Below are positions 1-7,126 of a DNA stretch of 12,626 nt, piece by piece. The stretch's first letter is position 1, and each line of letters starts with the position of its first letter. The notes under the pieces are model-generated. The model was not told the DNA's origin. It saw nothing but the letters and a program-made list of their open reading frames with translations, and made no database searches. This DNA comes from an uncultured Eubacterium sp. (lineage in GTDB: Bacteria; Bacillota; Clostridia; Lachnospirales; Lachnospiraceae), in the NCBI GenBank assembly GCA_905236295.1, contig CAJOQF010000116.1, positions 1 to 12,626 of the forward strand. Direction: 5' to 3'. Position numbers and translations under genes: made by a program.

Positions 1-1062
1 CTCCATGAGAAGAAGGATAATTCTCTCGAACCCTATTGAAAATCCGCATGCCGGGACATTGTTTCCGGTGAAGTTTCCTATCATATTGTCATAGCGTCCT
101 CCACCGCCGCAACTTCCGCCAAACTCAGGCATTGCGATCTCAAATATAGTTCCGGTATAGTAGCTCATTCCTCTGACCAGTGTCGGATCGAACACAAGCT
201 TGAAATCCGCCTGCTTGCACATCTCAACAGTTTCGATTATCTCGGCAAGATTATTTGCCGTATCCTCCTCAAGATGGCTCTCGATCTTTGCCGCGAGCTC
301 TTTTAATGCGGCAACTGCATCATCAGCCCCTCCGCTCACCGATCCTGTCGAAGTGACAATGTTAAACAGCTCAATATACTTTCCAACCGCATCCGGCGCA
401 TATCCCTCTGCGAGGAGTTCATCCTTAACGCCATCTATACCTATCTTGTCCATCTTGTCGAGGATGATAAACACATTATCGTAATCACTCTCGGCAAAGC
501 CGGCATAAGCCGCCATAGCCTTTAAGATACGTCTCTCGTTTATCCTGATCTCAAAACCCTTGAATCCAAGCTTTCCGATCGTCTCGGTCGTTGCAAGGAT
601 AAGCTCGATCTCAGCAAGATTTGACGGCTCTCCGATTATATCGATATCGCATTGCATAAACTGGCGATAACGACCTCTCTGCGGTCTGTCTGCGCGCCAC
701 ACGCTTCCCATCTGAAGCGCCTTGAAAGGACTCGGAAGATCATTTGCATGATTTGAATAATATCTGCAAAGCGGAACCGTCAGGTCGTATCTCATACCGT
801 AATCGACAACATCCGCCTCCTCCCTGGCCGTTTCGAGATTGAGTTTTTCGCCGCGCTTGAGCACTTTGAAAATCAGCTTTTCATTCTCACCGCCCTGCTT
901 GTTTGAGAGGTTTCCGATATCCTCCATGCAAGGGGTTTCTATCTGGGTGAAACCGTAGCGTTTATATGTATCCTTTATAACACCCGAAACATAATCGCGG
1001 ACGCTCATCTCATAAGGCATTACATCCTTCATTCCATTTACGGGTTTTTTCTTCAAAGCCAT
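1..1062 (-). CDS. hisS: Histidyl-tRNA synthetase (HisRS), C-terminus missing at window edge
   Basis: Class II aminoacyl-tRNA synthetase that charges tRNA-His with histidine in the cytoplasm. Translating the minus strand from ATG at 1062 gives 354 uninterrupted residues beginning MALKKKPVNGMKDVMPYE. Class II motif 2 is visible at about residues 113-139 (VWRADRPQRGRYRQF), the histidine-specific loop at 295-304 (LVRGMSYYTG), a Gly-rich GGRYDNM segment near 322-328, and motif 3 at 340-348 (GFSIGFERI). Family members are usually about 415-430 residues, so the C-terminal anticodon-binding domain lies beyond the left edge. The start is supported by GGAAGGAG about 7 nt upstream. It lies 74 bp downstream of hemZ with no clear terminator between, so it is probably the last visible gene of the rel operon. 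That gap is too short for a T-box leader. Identification is very secure from the motifs. Confidence 0.97.
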   Translation of the reverse strand, partial: MALKKKPVNGMKDVMPYEMSVRDYVSGVIKDTYKRYGFTQIETPCMEDIGNLSNKQGGENEKLIFKVLKRGEKLNLETAREEADVVDYGMRYDLTVPLCRYYSNHANDLPSPFKALQMGSVWRADRPQRGRYRQFMQCDIDIIGEPSNLAEIELILATTETIGKLGFKGFEIRINERRILKAMAAYAGFAESDYDNVFIILDKMDKIGIDGVKDELLAEGYAPDAVGKYIELFNIVTSTGSVSGGADDAVAALKELAAKIESHLEEDTANNLAEIIETVEMCKQADFKLVFDPTLVRGMSYYTGTIFEIAMPEFGGSCGGGGRYDNMIGNFTGNNVPACGFSIGFERIILLLME

Positions 1063-1068
1063 TCTAAT

Positions 1069-1077
1069 GCTCCTTCC
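1069..1077 (-). promoter_or_regulatory. hisS ribosome binding site
   Basis: The minus strand reads AGGAAGGAGC a few bases upstream of the hisS ATG (1060-1062), a strong Shine-Dalgarno match that fixes the start. Confidence 0.8.
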
Positions 1078-1102
1078 TGTTAATAATCTCATAACTCGGT
1101 CG

Positions 1103-1120
1103 GCGGTACCCTGCGACAAG
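1103..1120. repeat. 18-bp exact repeat, copy A (hemZ-hisS gap)
   Basis: The plus strand reads GCGGTACCCTGCGACAAG here and again, same orientation, at 9640-9657 inside the large inverted-repeat element. In this copy the flanking arms of that element are not recognisable, so it may be a truncated or decayed relative. It sits between the hemZ stop (1137) and hisS start (1062) and would be transcribed in the operon mRNA. Similarity just beyond the 18 bp is only patchy. Confidence 0.7.
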
Positions 1121-1136
1121 ATTTTCTGTAAGATTT

Positions 1137-2498
1137 CTATAAATAATAGTTGTTTTTCTTCGCAAGCACTTCAGAAAAACGTTCGAAGTACGTATCAAGA
1201 TCCTTGACGTTATCGTAGCGTTTCGCGTGTCCGGGCGAAGCAAAGATCTTTGATACCGTCCCTGCGCCCACCGCAACGACATCCTGTATATCCTCCATCA
1301 TAAGGATATTGTAGATACCTTCGCAGCCCTCGCGCGCATAACCGACATTTTCAAAATTGCCTTTCATGTTCTTTTGCCTGTACATGTAATAAGGCAAAAG
1401 CCCCATATCATTACATCTTTCTGCGGCCAGTTCAACCAGCTCGTCAGTATTTATCATAGTGTAATCTTCATACTCCTCGCTTTCGAGGTTTAGCTTCGCC
1501 GTCCTCTTCACCGCGAGAGAATGAACTGTTATTCCGTCCGGCCTTAACTTTTCTATCTCGTCAAATGTACGAGCGACCTCATCCCTTCCCTCCTTGGGAA
1601 GTCCCAAAATGAGATCCATATTTATATTATCAAATCCCATCTCCCTTGCAAGGAGAAATGAGTCCCTTATGTCCTTAGCGCTGTGTTTTCTCCCGATGAT
1701 CTTTAGCGTCTCGTCATTCATCGTCTGCGGGTTAATGCAGATACGGCTGACGCCATGTCTCTTTAAGACGCCAAGCTTCTCTTTTGTGATCGAATCCGGG
1801 CGACCGGACTCGACCGTGTATTCGCAGACGCCGTCCATATCAAACAGATCATCCAATGATGTGAGCAGCTTATCCAGCAGGATCTCATCGAGAGCCGTGG
1901 GAGTGCCGCCTCCGACATAGACCGAACAGAGTCGTCTGTTCTTTGTAAGCCTGGATACTTCCTCGAGTTCTCTGATAACACAGTCCACATATCCGGCCAT
2001 ATCCTTCGCTCTCTTATCCGCAGGATAAGATGCGAACGAGCAGTAAAAGCATCTCGACGGACAAAACGGAATCCCAATATAAAGGCTGAATCCGCTTTGC
2101 AAATCCAGCCGCTTAAGTATTTCCAATTCTTTTTTTGCAATATTGCCTGCAAGTTTTATCTTTACGTCAGAAGTCTGAAAACTGTCTTTCATATATCGAA
2201 AGACCTCTTCCTCGCTTCTTCCTTCACGGAACATATCCATGGGAAACTTTGTCGGTCTGATACCGGTAAGCGTCCCCCAGGGAAGTGTAATCCCCGTTTT
2301 TTCGGAGAGCAGATCATAGACATGTTTCTTTAGACGGTTTTTTATCTCTCTCATATCCTCCGAACTGTAATCGACATAAGTCCCGTCTATGGTTGCGCCG
2401 CTTTCTCCGTAATCAATTGTTATATCCTCACCCGAGCATCCGAATGCTTTCACAAGAGCATCCAACTCATACTCGAGCGCCCTGGTATTTATCGCCAT
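1137..2498 (-). CDS. hemZ: HemZ-type radical SAM protein (coproporphyrinogen dehydrogenase family)
   Basis: A 453-residue radical S-adenosylmethionine enzyme of the HemN/HemW/HemZ superfamily. The 4Fe-4S cluster motif is at residues 146-153 (CPSRCFYC: Cys146, Cys150, Cys153), preceded by YIGIPF, and the SAM-binding GGGTPT follows at 196-201. Further family blocks are VESGRPDSI, NPQTMNDETL, GRKHSA and DLILGLPKEG. The roughly 135 residues before the cysteines are the N-terminal extension typical of HemZ; Bacillus HemZ is somewhat longer, about 500 residues. The family name implies oxygen-independent conversion of coproporphyrinogen III to protoporphyrinogen, but HemZ homologues are often found in clostridia without an evident haem pathway, so the real substrate is uncertain. 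It starts 17 nt after the upstream hydrolase gene, with a modest GGTGA ribosome site, implying co-transcription with rel. Confidence 0.92.
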   Translation of the reverse strand: MAINTRALEYELDALVKAFGCSGEDITIDYGESGATIDGTYVDYSSEDMREIKNRLKKHVYDLLSEKTGITLPWGTLTGIRPTKFPMDMFREGRSEEEVFRYMKDSFQTSDVKIKLAGNIAKKELEILKRLDLQSGFSLYIGIPFCPSRCFYCSFASYPADKRAKDMAGYVDCVIRELEEVSRLTKNRRLCSVYVGGGTPTALDEILLDKLLTSLDDLFDMDGVCEYTVESGRPDSITKEKLGVLKRHGVSRICINPQTMNDETLKIIGRKHSAKDIRDSFLLAREMGFDNINMDLILGLPKEGRDEVARTFDEIEKLRPDGITVHSLAVKRTAKLNLESEEYEDYTMINTDELVELAAERCNDMGLLPYYMYRQKNMKGNFENVGYAREGCEGIYNILMMEDIQDVVAVGAGTVSKIFASPGHAKRYDNVKDLDTYFERFSEVLAKKNNYYL

Positions 2499-2515
2499 TT
2501 TGTTTCACCGGGTGC

Positions 2516-3148
2516 TTAAAAAAACGGATTGTACTGTTTTTCAAAGCCTATGGTTGTGAGCTGTTCGTGTCCAGGCAGTACCTTTACATCATCCGGCAGA
2601 GTAAACAATTTGTCCGCAACAGATCTTATAAGCTGTGATGCGCTTCCGTTAGGGAAGTCTGTTCTGCCTATCGACTGATTAAAGAGCGAATCTCCGGAGA
2701 AAACTATCTTCTCCTCCGCAAGGTAAAAGCAGACACCACCCGGAGTATGTCCCGGAGTGTGAAGACACTTTATCTTGAAACCTCCAAGCTCCAGCTCTTC
2801 TCCATCCCTTACATAGTGGTCGGCGTCGATGCAAAGTCCCTCACCCATATCAGATCCCATGTTAAACTCAGGGGTATGAAGTGTCTCCTTCTCATCCTCG
2901 TGGGCATATACGGGTATATTATATTTTTTCCTTAATTCCTCAACTCCGAGAATATGGTCGAAATGACCGTGCGTGAGAAGGATCGCAACCGGAGTATATT
3001 TAGGATACTGCTCCAGTCTGTGAATAACGTCAGATGCCTCCCCGCCCGGATCGACTATGATAACCTTTTCGTCGTCGTCATTTAAAAGGAGATAGCAATT
3101 GGTCATGACAGGCCCTATCTCCATACTCTTTACACTAAATCTTGGCAT
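2516..3148 (-). CDS. Metallo-beta-lactamase-fold hydrolase, glyoxalase II-like
   Basis: A 210-residue cytoplasmic MBL-fold hydrolase. The metal-binding motif THGHFDH is at residues 59-65 (His60, His62, Asp64, His65). The remaining ligands are seen as His134 in TPGHTPGG, Asp153 in SGDSLF and His194 in LPGHE. It opens with the family signature VMTNCYLL near residue 14. The length fits the short YqgX/GloB-like group, which lacks the C-terminal substrate-binding domain of classical glyoxalase II, so thioester hydrolysis such as S-lactoylglutathione is only a possibility. The start has a GGAG at 3160-3163, spaced about 11 nt, a little long. It lies between rel and hemZ, 56 bp and 17 bp from them, so it is probably co-transcribed. 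Fold and metal chemistry are secure; substrate is not. Confidence 0.9.
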   Translation of the reverse strand: MPRFSVKSMEIGPVMTNCYLLLNDDDEKVIIVDPGGEASDVIHRLEQYPKYTPVAILLTHGHFDHILGVEELRKKYNIPVYAHEDEKETLHTPEFNMGSDMGEGLCIDADHYVRDGEELELGGFKIKCLHTPGHTPGGVCFYLAEEKIVFSGDSLFNQSIGRTDFPNGSASQLIRSVADKLFTLPDDVKVLPGHEQLTTIGFEKQYNPFF

Positions 3149-3175
3149 TATATTTATTTCTCCATTTCGATTTAT

Positions 3176-3205
3176 AACTGCGGCTTTTTAAATGAAGCCG
3201 CAGTT
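3176..3205 (-). terminator. Hairpin between rel and the MBL hydrolase gene (weak or no terminator)
   Basis: Perfect 11-bp inverted repeat: AACTGCGGCTT at 3176-3186 and AAGCCGCAGTT at 3195-3205, with an 8-nt loop. The rel stop codon (3205-3207) touches the stem. On the transcribed strand the following bases are ATAAATCG, not a U-run, so it is more likely an mRNA-stabilising or partial-attenuation hairpin within an operon than a full terminator. Confidence 0.55.
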
Positions 3206-5523
3206 TAACCCGATGTTCTCTCAACATCAACTACTGATTCTATCTGTCTTATGCGCTCAACTATGCTGCTAAGCTCATCCTTGCCCTTTATCCTGAACGA
3301 GACTATGATAGTCGCCATGTTGTTCTTTCCAAGAGCCGATGAGAGTGTCTGTATATCTATGGATCTCTCCGTCAATACCTTCGAAATATCGACAAGCAGT
3401 CCCGTGCGGTTGTGGCCGAATATCTTGATCTCTGCGGCATACAACTGATTTGTATTTTCTTCATCGGCTCCGACCTGCCACTCGGCGTCTATAAGTCTAG
3501 CCTTGTCGATCTCAGGCATGTTGATTATGTTTATGCAGTCGGTTCTGTGGATGGATACACCTCTTCCCCTTGTGACATATCCGACTATCTCATCACCCGG
3601 GATAGGCGAACAGCATTTTGAGAACTTGACCGCAACGTCATGTATGCCCCTTACTGTTATACCGCTCTTGGATTTGTGCGTGAGAGCTTCTCTCTTATAT
3701 GAAGGAAGTGATGCTCCCTGCTCAAGGATCTCGTCATCCGTAAGAAGCAGTTTTTGATTCTTGTTGTACTCGTCATTGAGCTTGTTTACTATCTGTCCCT
3801 CTTTGAGACCGCCGTGTCCGAGCGCAGCCATAACCGAATCCCAGTCTCTGAATCCGTATTTTTTCATGACGGCAGACTGATATTCCGGTTTATTTATAGT
3901 GGGAAGATCGATACCCTTTGTCTTGCAGTAGGAAACGAGCATTTCCTTTCCGCGGACAATATTCTCTTCCTTGAACTCATTCTTAAACCACTGCTGGATC
4001 TTGTTCTTTGCCTGTGTACTCTTTACTATGCCCAGCCAGTCGCGGCTCGGTCCCTTTGAATTCTGGGATGTAAGGATCTCAATTCTGTCACCGTTTCGTA
4101 TCTGGTAGTCGATGGTGACAAGTCTTCCGTTCGCCTTTGCTCCGATCATCTTGTTGCCGACTGCGGTGTGAATGCTGTAGGCGAAGTCGATAGGTGTCGA
4201 GCCGCTCGGAATGTTCTTTACATCGCCCTGAGGTGTGAAACAGAATACCGTGTCCGAAAACAGATTCAGGTCATTTTTCAGCAGGGACATAAATTCCTTG
4301 TTGTCGGACATGTCCTGCTGCCACTCAAGGATCTGACGAAGCCATGAGAGCTTCTCCTCCTCCTGGTTGCCGGTCGGTGCGCGGCCGTTTGAAGACTCCT
4401 TGTATTTCCAGTGCGCAGCGATACCGTACTCGGATACCCTGTGCATCTCCCATGTTCTTATCTGTATTTCAAAAGGCTGACCCGTCGGTCCGATAAGCGT
4501 GGTGTGAAGCGACTGATACATGTTTGGCTTCGGCATCGCGATGTAATCCTTGAAGCGCCCCGGTATCGGTTTGTACTTTTCGTGGATGACTCCAAGTGCC
4601 GCATAACAGTCCTTCACATCTTCTACTATGATCCTTATTGCAAACAGATCGTAGATCTGATCTATGGTCTTGTGCTGGTTTACCATCTTTTTGTAGATGG
4701 AGAAAAAGTGCTTTGCACGTCCCTGAATGTCCGCTTTGATATCAGCAGCAAATATCGTCTTGCCCACCTCATCAACAAGGAGTTGAACGTATTTCTCCCT
4801 GTCGGCTTTTCTCTGTGAAATCTTCTCCACAAGGTCGTAATACGCCTCCTCGTCGAGATATTTCAGAGAGAGATCCTCGAGCTCGGTCTTTATCTTGCTA
4901 ATACCGAGTCTCTGGGCGATCGGGGCGTATATGTCCATCGTCTCTCTCGCCTTTTCCTTTTGCTTTTCAGGCTTCATAAAACGCATCGTTCGCATATTGT
5001 GAAGTCTGTCGGCGAGCTTGATGATGATAACCCTGATATCCTTTGCCATGGCGAGGAACATCTTCCTTAAGTTCTCTGCCTGGAGCTCTATCTTGTCGGC
5101 ATCATAAGACAGGCGACTCAACTTGGTCACGCCGTCGACGAGATGTGCAACATCGGATCCGAACTCCTTTTCTATCTCCTCGTCGGTCATCACCGTATCC
5201 TCAACCACATCATGCAGAAGGCCGGCGACAATGGTCTCCTTGTCCATCTCAAGCTCGGCGAGGATGATGCTTACGCAGAGCGGATGAATTATATATTCTT
5301 CTCCTGATTTGCGCACTTGTCCCTTGTGTGCCTCTCTGGCTATAGCATATGCCTTGTCAACGAGCGACATATCCGCAGACGGATGGTATTTGTGAATACT
5401 TTTGGTCAACTCGTTGTAAAGGATCTCCGGACCGGCGAAATCTTTCATCGGCTTAATGCGGGTATCCTTCGGGGCAAGTTCTTTCTCCAGTTTTTCAAGT
5501 TCGGCAAGGTCTAAATCTGCCAT
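3205..5523 (-). CDS. relA: Bifunctional (p)ppGpp synthetase/hydrolase, Rel/SpoT family
   Basis: Long Rel enzyme controlling the stringent alarmone (p)ppGpp. Numbering here counts from an alternative TTG at 5541 (778 residues); subtract 6 for the preferred ATG. The HD hydrolase domain has His72 (AHKGQ), the His110-Asp111 pair in LLHDVVEDT, and Asp178 in LADRLHNMRT. The synthetase domain has RFKD at 329-332, the RXKD signature of bifunctional Rel/SpoT rather than EXDD of synthetase-only RelA, then MPKPNMYQSLHTT and Glu358 in FEIQIRT. Next come a TGS domain (about 430-491), a conserved-cysteine segment with Cys643, Cys644 and Cys669, and a C-terminal ACT domain (about 702-775). All catalytic residues appear intact. 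The ATG at 5523 is preferred because GGTGA lies 4 nt upstream and the TTG lacks a ribosome site. It appears to head an operon with the hydrolase, hemZ and hisS. Confidence 0.97.
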   Translation of the reverse strand: MADLDLAELEKLEKELAPKDTRIKPMKDFAGPEILYNELTKSIHKYHPSADMSLVDKAYAIAREAHKGQVRKSGEEYIIHPLCVSIILAELEMDKETIVAGLLHDVVEDTVMTDEEIEKEFGSDVAHLVDGVTKLSRLSYDADKIELQAENLRKMFLAMAKDIRVIIIKLADRLHNMRTMRFMKPEKQKEKARETMDIYAPIAQRLGISKIKTELEDLSLKYLDEEAYYDLVEKISQRKADREKYVQLLVDEVGKTIFAADIKADIQGRAKHFFSIYKKMVNQHKTIDQIYDLFAIRIIVEDVKDCYAALGVIHEKYKPIPGRFKDYIAMPKPNMYQSLHTTLIGPTGQPFEIQIRTWEMHRVSEYGIAAHWKYKESSNGRAPTGNQEEEKLSWLRQILEWQQDMSDNKEFMSLLKNDLNLFSDTVFCFTPQGDVKNIPSGSTPIDFAYSIHTAVGNKMIGAKANGRLVTIDYQIRNGDRIEILTSQNSKGPSRDWLGIVKSTQAKNKIQQWFKNEFKEENIVRGKEMLVSYCKTKGIDLPTINKPEYQSAVMKKYGFRDWDSVMAALGHGGLKEGQIVNKLNDEYNKNQKLLLTDDEILEQGASLPSYKREALTHKSKSGITVRGIHDVAVKFSKCCSPIPGDEIVGYVTRGRGVSIHRTDCINIINMPEIDKARLIDAEWQVGADEENTNQLYAAEIKIFGHNRTGLLVDISKVLTERSIDIQTLSSALGKNNMATIIVSFRIKGKDELSSIVERIRQIESVVDVERTSG

Positions 5524-5527
5524 ATTA

Positions 5528-5532
5528 TCACC
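5528..5532 (-). promoter_or_regulatory. Probable ribosome binding site deciding the rel start
   Basis: Minus-strand GGTGA ends 4 nt before the ATG at 5521-5523. The alternative in-frame TTG at 5539-5541 has only TAATGCAGT ahead of it, with no Shine-Dalgarno match. Spacing is short, so the site is probably weak. Confidence 0.5.
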
Positions 5533-5558
5533 AACTTTCAAACTGCATTAAATGGCGC

Positions 5559-5587
5559 AAAAACCGTTACTTACGGTAACGGTTTTT
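5559..5587 (-). terminator. Rho-independent terminator after murA
   Basis: Perfect 12-bp inverted repeat, AAAAACCGTTAC at 5559-5570 and GTAACGGTTTTT at 5576-5587, with a 5-nt loop. On the minus strand the hairpin ends in TTTTTGCG, a classic U-tract, 41 nt past the murA stop. The A/T ends make it potentially bidirectional. It ends only about 35 bp before the rel start, leaving little room for a rel promoter. Confidence 0.85.
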
Positions 5588-5627
5588 ACAGGAATTTATC
5601 TTTGCTACTTCTGATTCCTTAAAGGGG

Positions 5628-6920
5628 TTATGAAACCCTCAAGACAAACTTTTGTATCTCTTTGTCAGTTGTAACTTTTTCAATAGAAGCTCCAAGGCTT
5701 TGAAGCTTTTCTTCAAATCTCTCGTAGCCTCGCTGAATGTATTTGATGTCGTCCACAACCGTCACGCCCTCAGCTGCAAGTCCTGCAATAACAAGTGCTG
5801 CCCCGGCTCTCAGATCCGGTGCAGAAACTCTCGCGGAAGTGTATTTCTCAACACCTGTGATGATCGCAATGTTGGACTCTACTCTGATGTCGGCTCCCAT
5901 GCGATTGAGCTCATCCACATATCTGAAACGGTTCTCAAAAATACTCTCGGTAACGATACTTGTACCTTCCGAAAGGGCAAGTACGACTGTCATCTGCGGC
6001 TGCATATCCGTCGGGAATCCCGGGTACGGAAGTGTGGTGATGGATGTGTGGGAGAGACGCTTTGTAGCTACGACTCTCACTGCATCATCGAGCTCTTCTA
6101 TCTGGCATCCTATCTCGGCAAGCTTGGCTGTAGTAGCTTCGAGATGCTTAGGGATGACATTCTTTACTGTGATGTCACCCTTTGTGGCAGCCGCCGCAAA
6201 CATAAATGTACCGGCCTCAATCTGATCCGGAATGATAGAATACTCTGTGGCGTGGAGCTTTGTGACGCCCTCTATCCTGATCACATCGGTTCCGGCTCCG
6301 CGGATGCTCGCTCCCATACGGTTAAGGAAGTTGGCAACATCAACGACATGAGGCTCCTTTGCGGAGTTCTCGATGATGGTCTTGCCGGATGCCATGGCTG
6401 CTGCCATCATGATGTTGATGGTGGCTCCGACAGAAACCTTATCCATGTAGATATGGGTTCCCTCAAGGCTGTCCGCATGTGCCGAAATAAGTCCGTGCTT
6501 GATATCGACAACCGCTCCCATGGCTCTGAAACCTTTGAGATGAAGATCTATAGGTCTGCTTCCTATATCACATCCTCCCGGAAGTGCGACCTCAGCGTGC
6601 TTGTACTTGCCAAGGAGTGCTCCGAGGAGATAGTAGGAAGCTCTGATTTTCTTTATGTACTCATAATCAACCGAGAAACATGATACGGTCGATCCGTTTA
6701 TGCGAACCGTGTGCGCATCCACACGTTCTACAACTGCGCCGATACCTGCGATGGCATCGAGCAAAACATTTATATCGTTAACATCCGGCAGATTGTCGAT
6801 TGTGACAGTCTCGTCTGACATTATTGCTGCTGCGAGAATAGCAAGCGCCGCGTTCTTTGCGCCACCAATCTCGACTTCTCCGACGAGAGGATTTCCCCCT
6901 TTTATCACATACTGCTCCAT
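5628..6920 (-). CDS. murA: UDP-N-acetylglucosamine 1-carboxyvinyltransferase (MurA)
   Basis: First committed enzyme of peptidoglycan precursor synthesis: transfers enolpyruvate from phosphoenolpyruvate to UDP-GlcNAc in the cytoplasm. The 430 residues match the usual 415-435 for the family. The N-terminal GGAKNAAL segment carries Lys22 and Asn23. The catalytic loop LPGGCDIGSRPIDLH at 113-127 contains the active-site Cys117, the residue whose alkylation underlies fosfomycin action, so the canonical Cys form is present. The catalytic Asp305 is in GFPTDMQPQ, and DLRAGAALVIAGLAAEG at 369-385 and RGYERF at 397-402 are typical C-terminal blocks. The start is supported by GAGGTAGG just upstream. It has its own promoter and terminator, so it appears monocistronic. 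Firmicutes often carry two MurA paralogues; RASYYLLGALLG at 93-104 may help assign which one this is, but I cannot decide from the window. Confidence 0.97.
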   Translation of the reverse strand: MEQYVIKGGNPLVGEVEIGGAKNAALAILAAAIMSDETVTIDNLPDVNDINVLLDAIAGIGAVVERVDAHTVRINGSTVSCFSVDYEYIKKIRASYYLLGALLGKYKHAEVALPGGCDIGSRPIDLHLKGFRAMGAVVDIKHGLISAHADSLEGTHIYMDKVSVGATINIMMAAAMASGKTIIENSAKEPHVVDVANFLNRMGASIRGAGTDVIRIEGVTKLHATEYSIIPDQIEAGTFMFAAAATKGDITVKNVIPKHLEATTAKLAEIGCQIEELDDAVRVVATKRLSHTSITTLPYPGFPTDMQPQMTVVLALSEGTSIVTESIFENRFRYVDELNRMGADIRVESNIAIITGVEKYTSARVSAPDLRAGAALVIAGLAAEGVTVVDDIKYIQRGYERFEEKLQSLGASIEKVTTDKEIQKFVLRVS

Positions 6921-6955
6921 GTCCTACCTCATTTCTTGTCTAATAATTTCACTTC

Positions 6956-6984
6956 ATAATAACACACCACAATTCCTTATTCAA
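6956..6984 (-). promoter_or_regulatory. Predicted sigma-A promoter for murA
   Basis: On the minus strand, TTGAAT (6979-6984) and TATTAT (6956-6961) are separated by exactly 17 bp, and TGT immediately precedes the -10, giving an extended -10 (TGnTATTAT). Predicted start of transcription is near 6949, giving a leader of about 29 nt that includes the GAGGTAGG ribosome site. Confidence 0.65.
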
Positions 6985-7048
6985 GGTAACTTTTGCTGAT
7001 ATTCTTTAAAATTTACCTTATTTTGGCAACATATTTCACAATACACTG

Positions 7049-7093
7049 AAAAAGCACCGCAGATCGCGAATCCTCGCAACCTGCGGCACCTTT
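7049..7093 (-). terminator. Rho-independent terminator after the secreted protein gene
   Basis: On the minus-strand RNA, AAAGGUGCCGCAG pairs with CUGCGGUGCUUU over 13 positions including G-U pairs, and an inner GCGA/UCGC stem sits in the loop. The 3' side continues into a run of U. It starts about 33 nt after the stop codon at 7127. The stem is split as a two-tier hairpin but the U-tract makes it convincing. Confidence 0.85.
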
Positions 7094-7126
7094 CATCAAT
7101 GGCAATCGAAAACCATGGGTATATCT

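Noticed and set aside
1063..1136. T-box or other leader control element for hisS
   Set aside because: The gap is only 74 bp and lacks a T-box-like sequence; hisS appears to be read from the upstream operon.
1064..1282. A 72-residue minus-strand frame containing ENLVAGYRRPS, echoing LVAGYR in the 9631-10005 frame
   Set aside because: The shared peptide comes only from the shared 18-bp DNA repeat. The frame lies mostly within hemZ and has no ribosome site.
5652..6683. A 343-residue plus-strand open frame
   Set aside because: Entirely antisense to murA, Cys/His/Ser-rich with no recognisable domain; murA itself has all family motifs.
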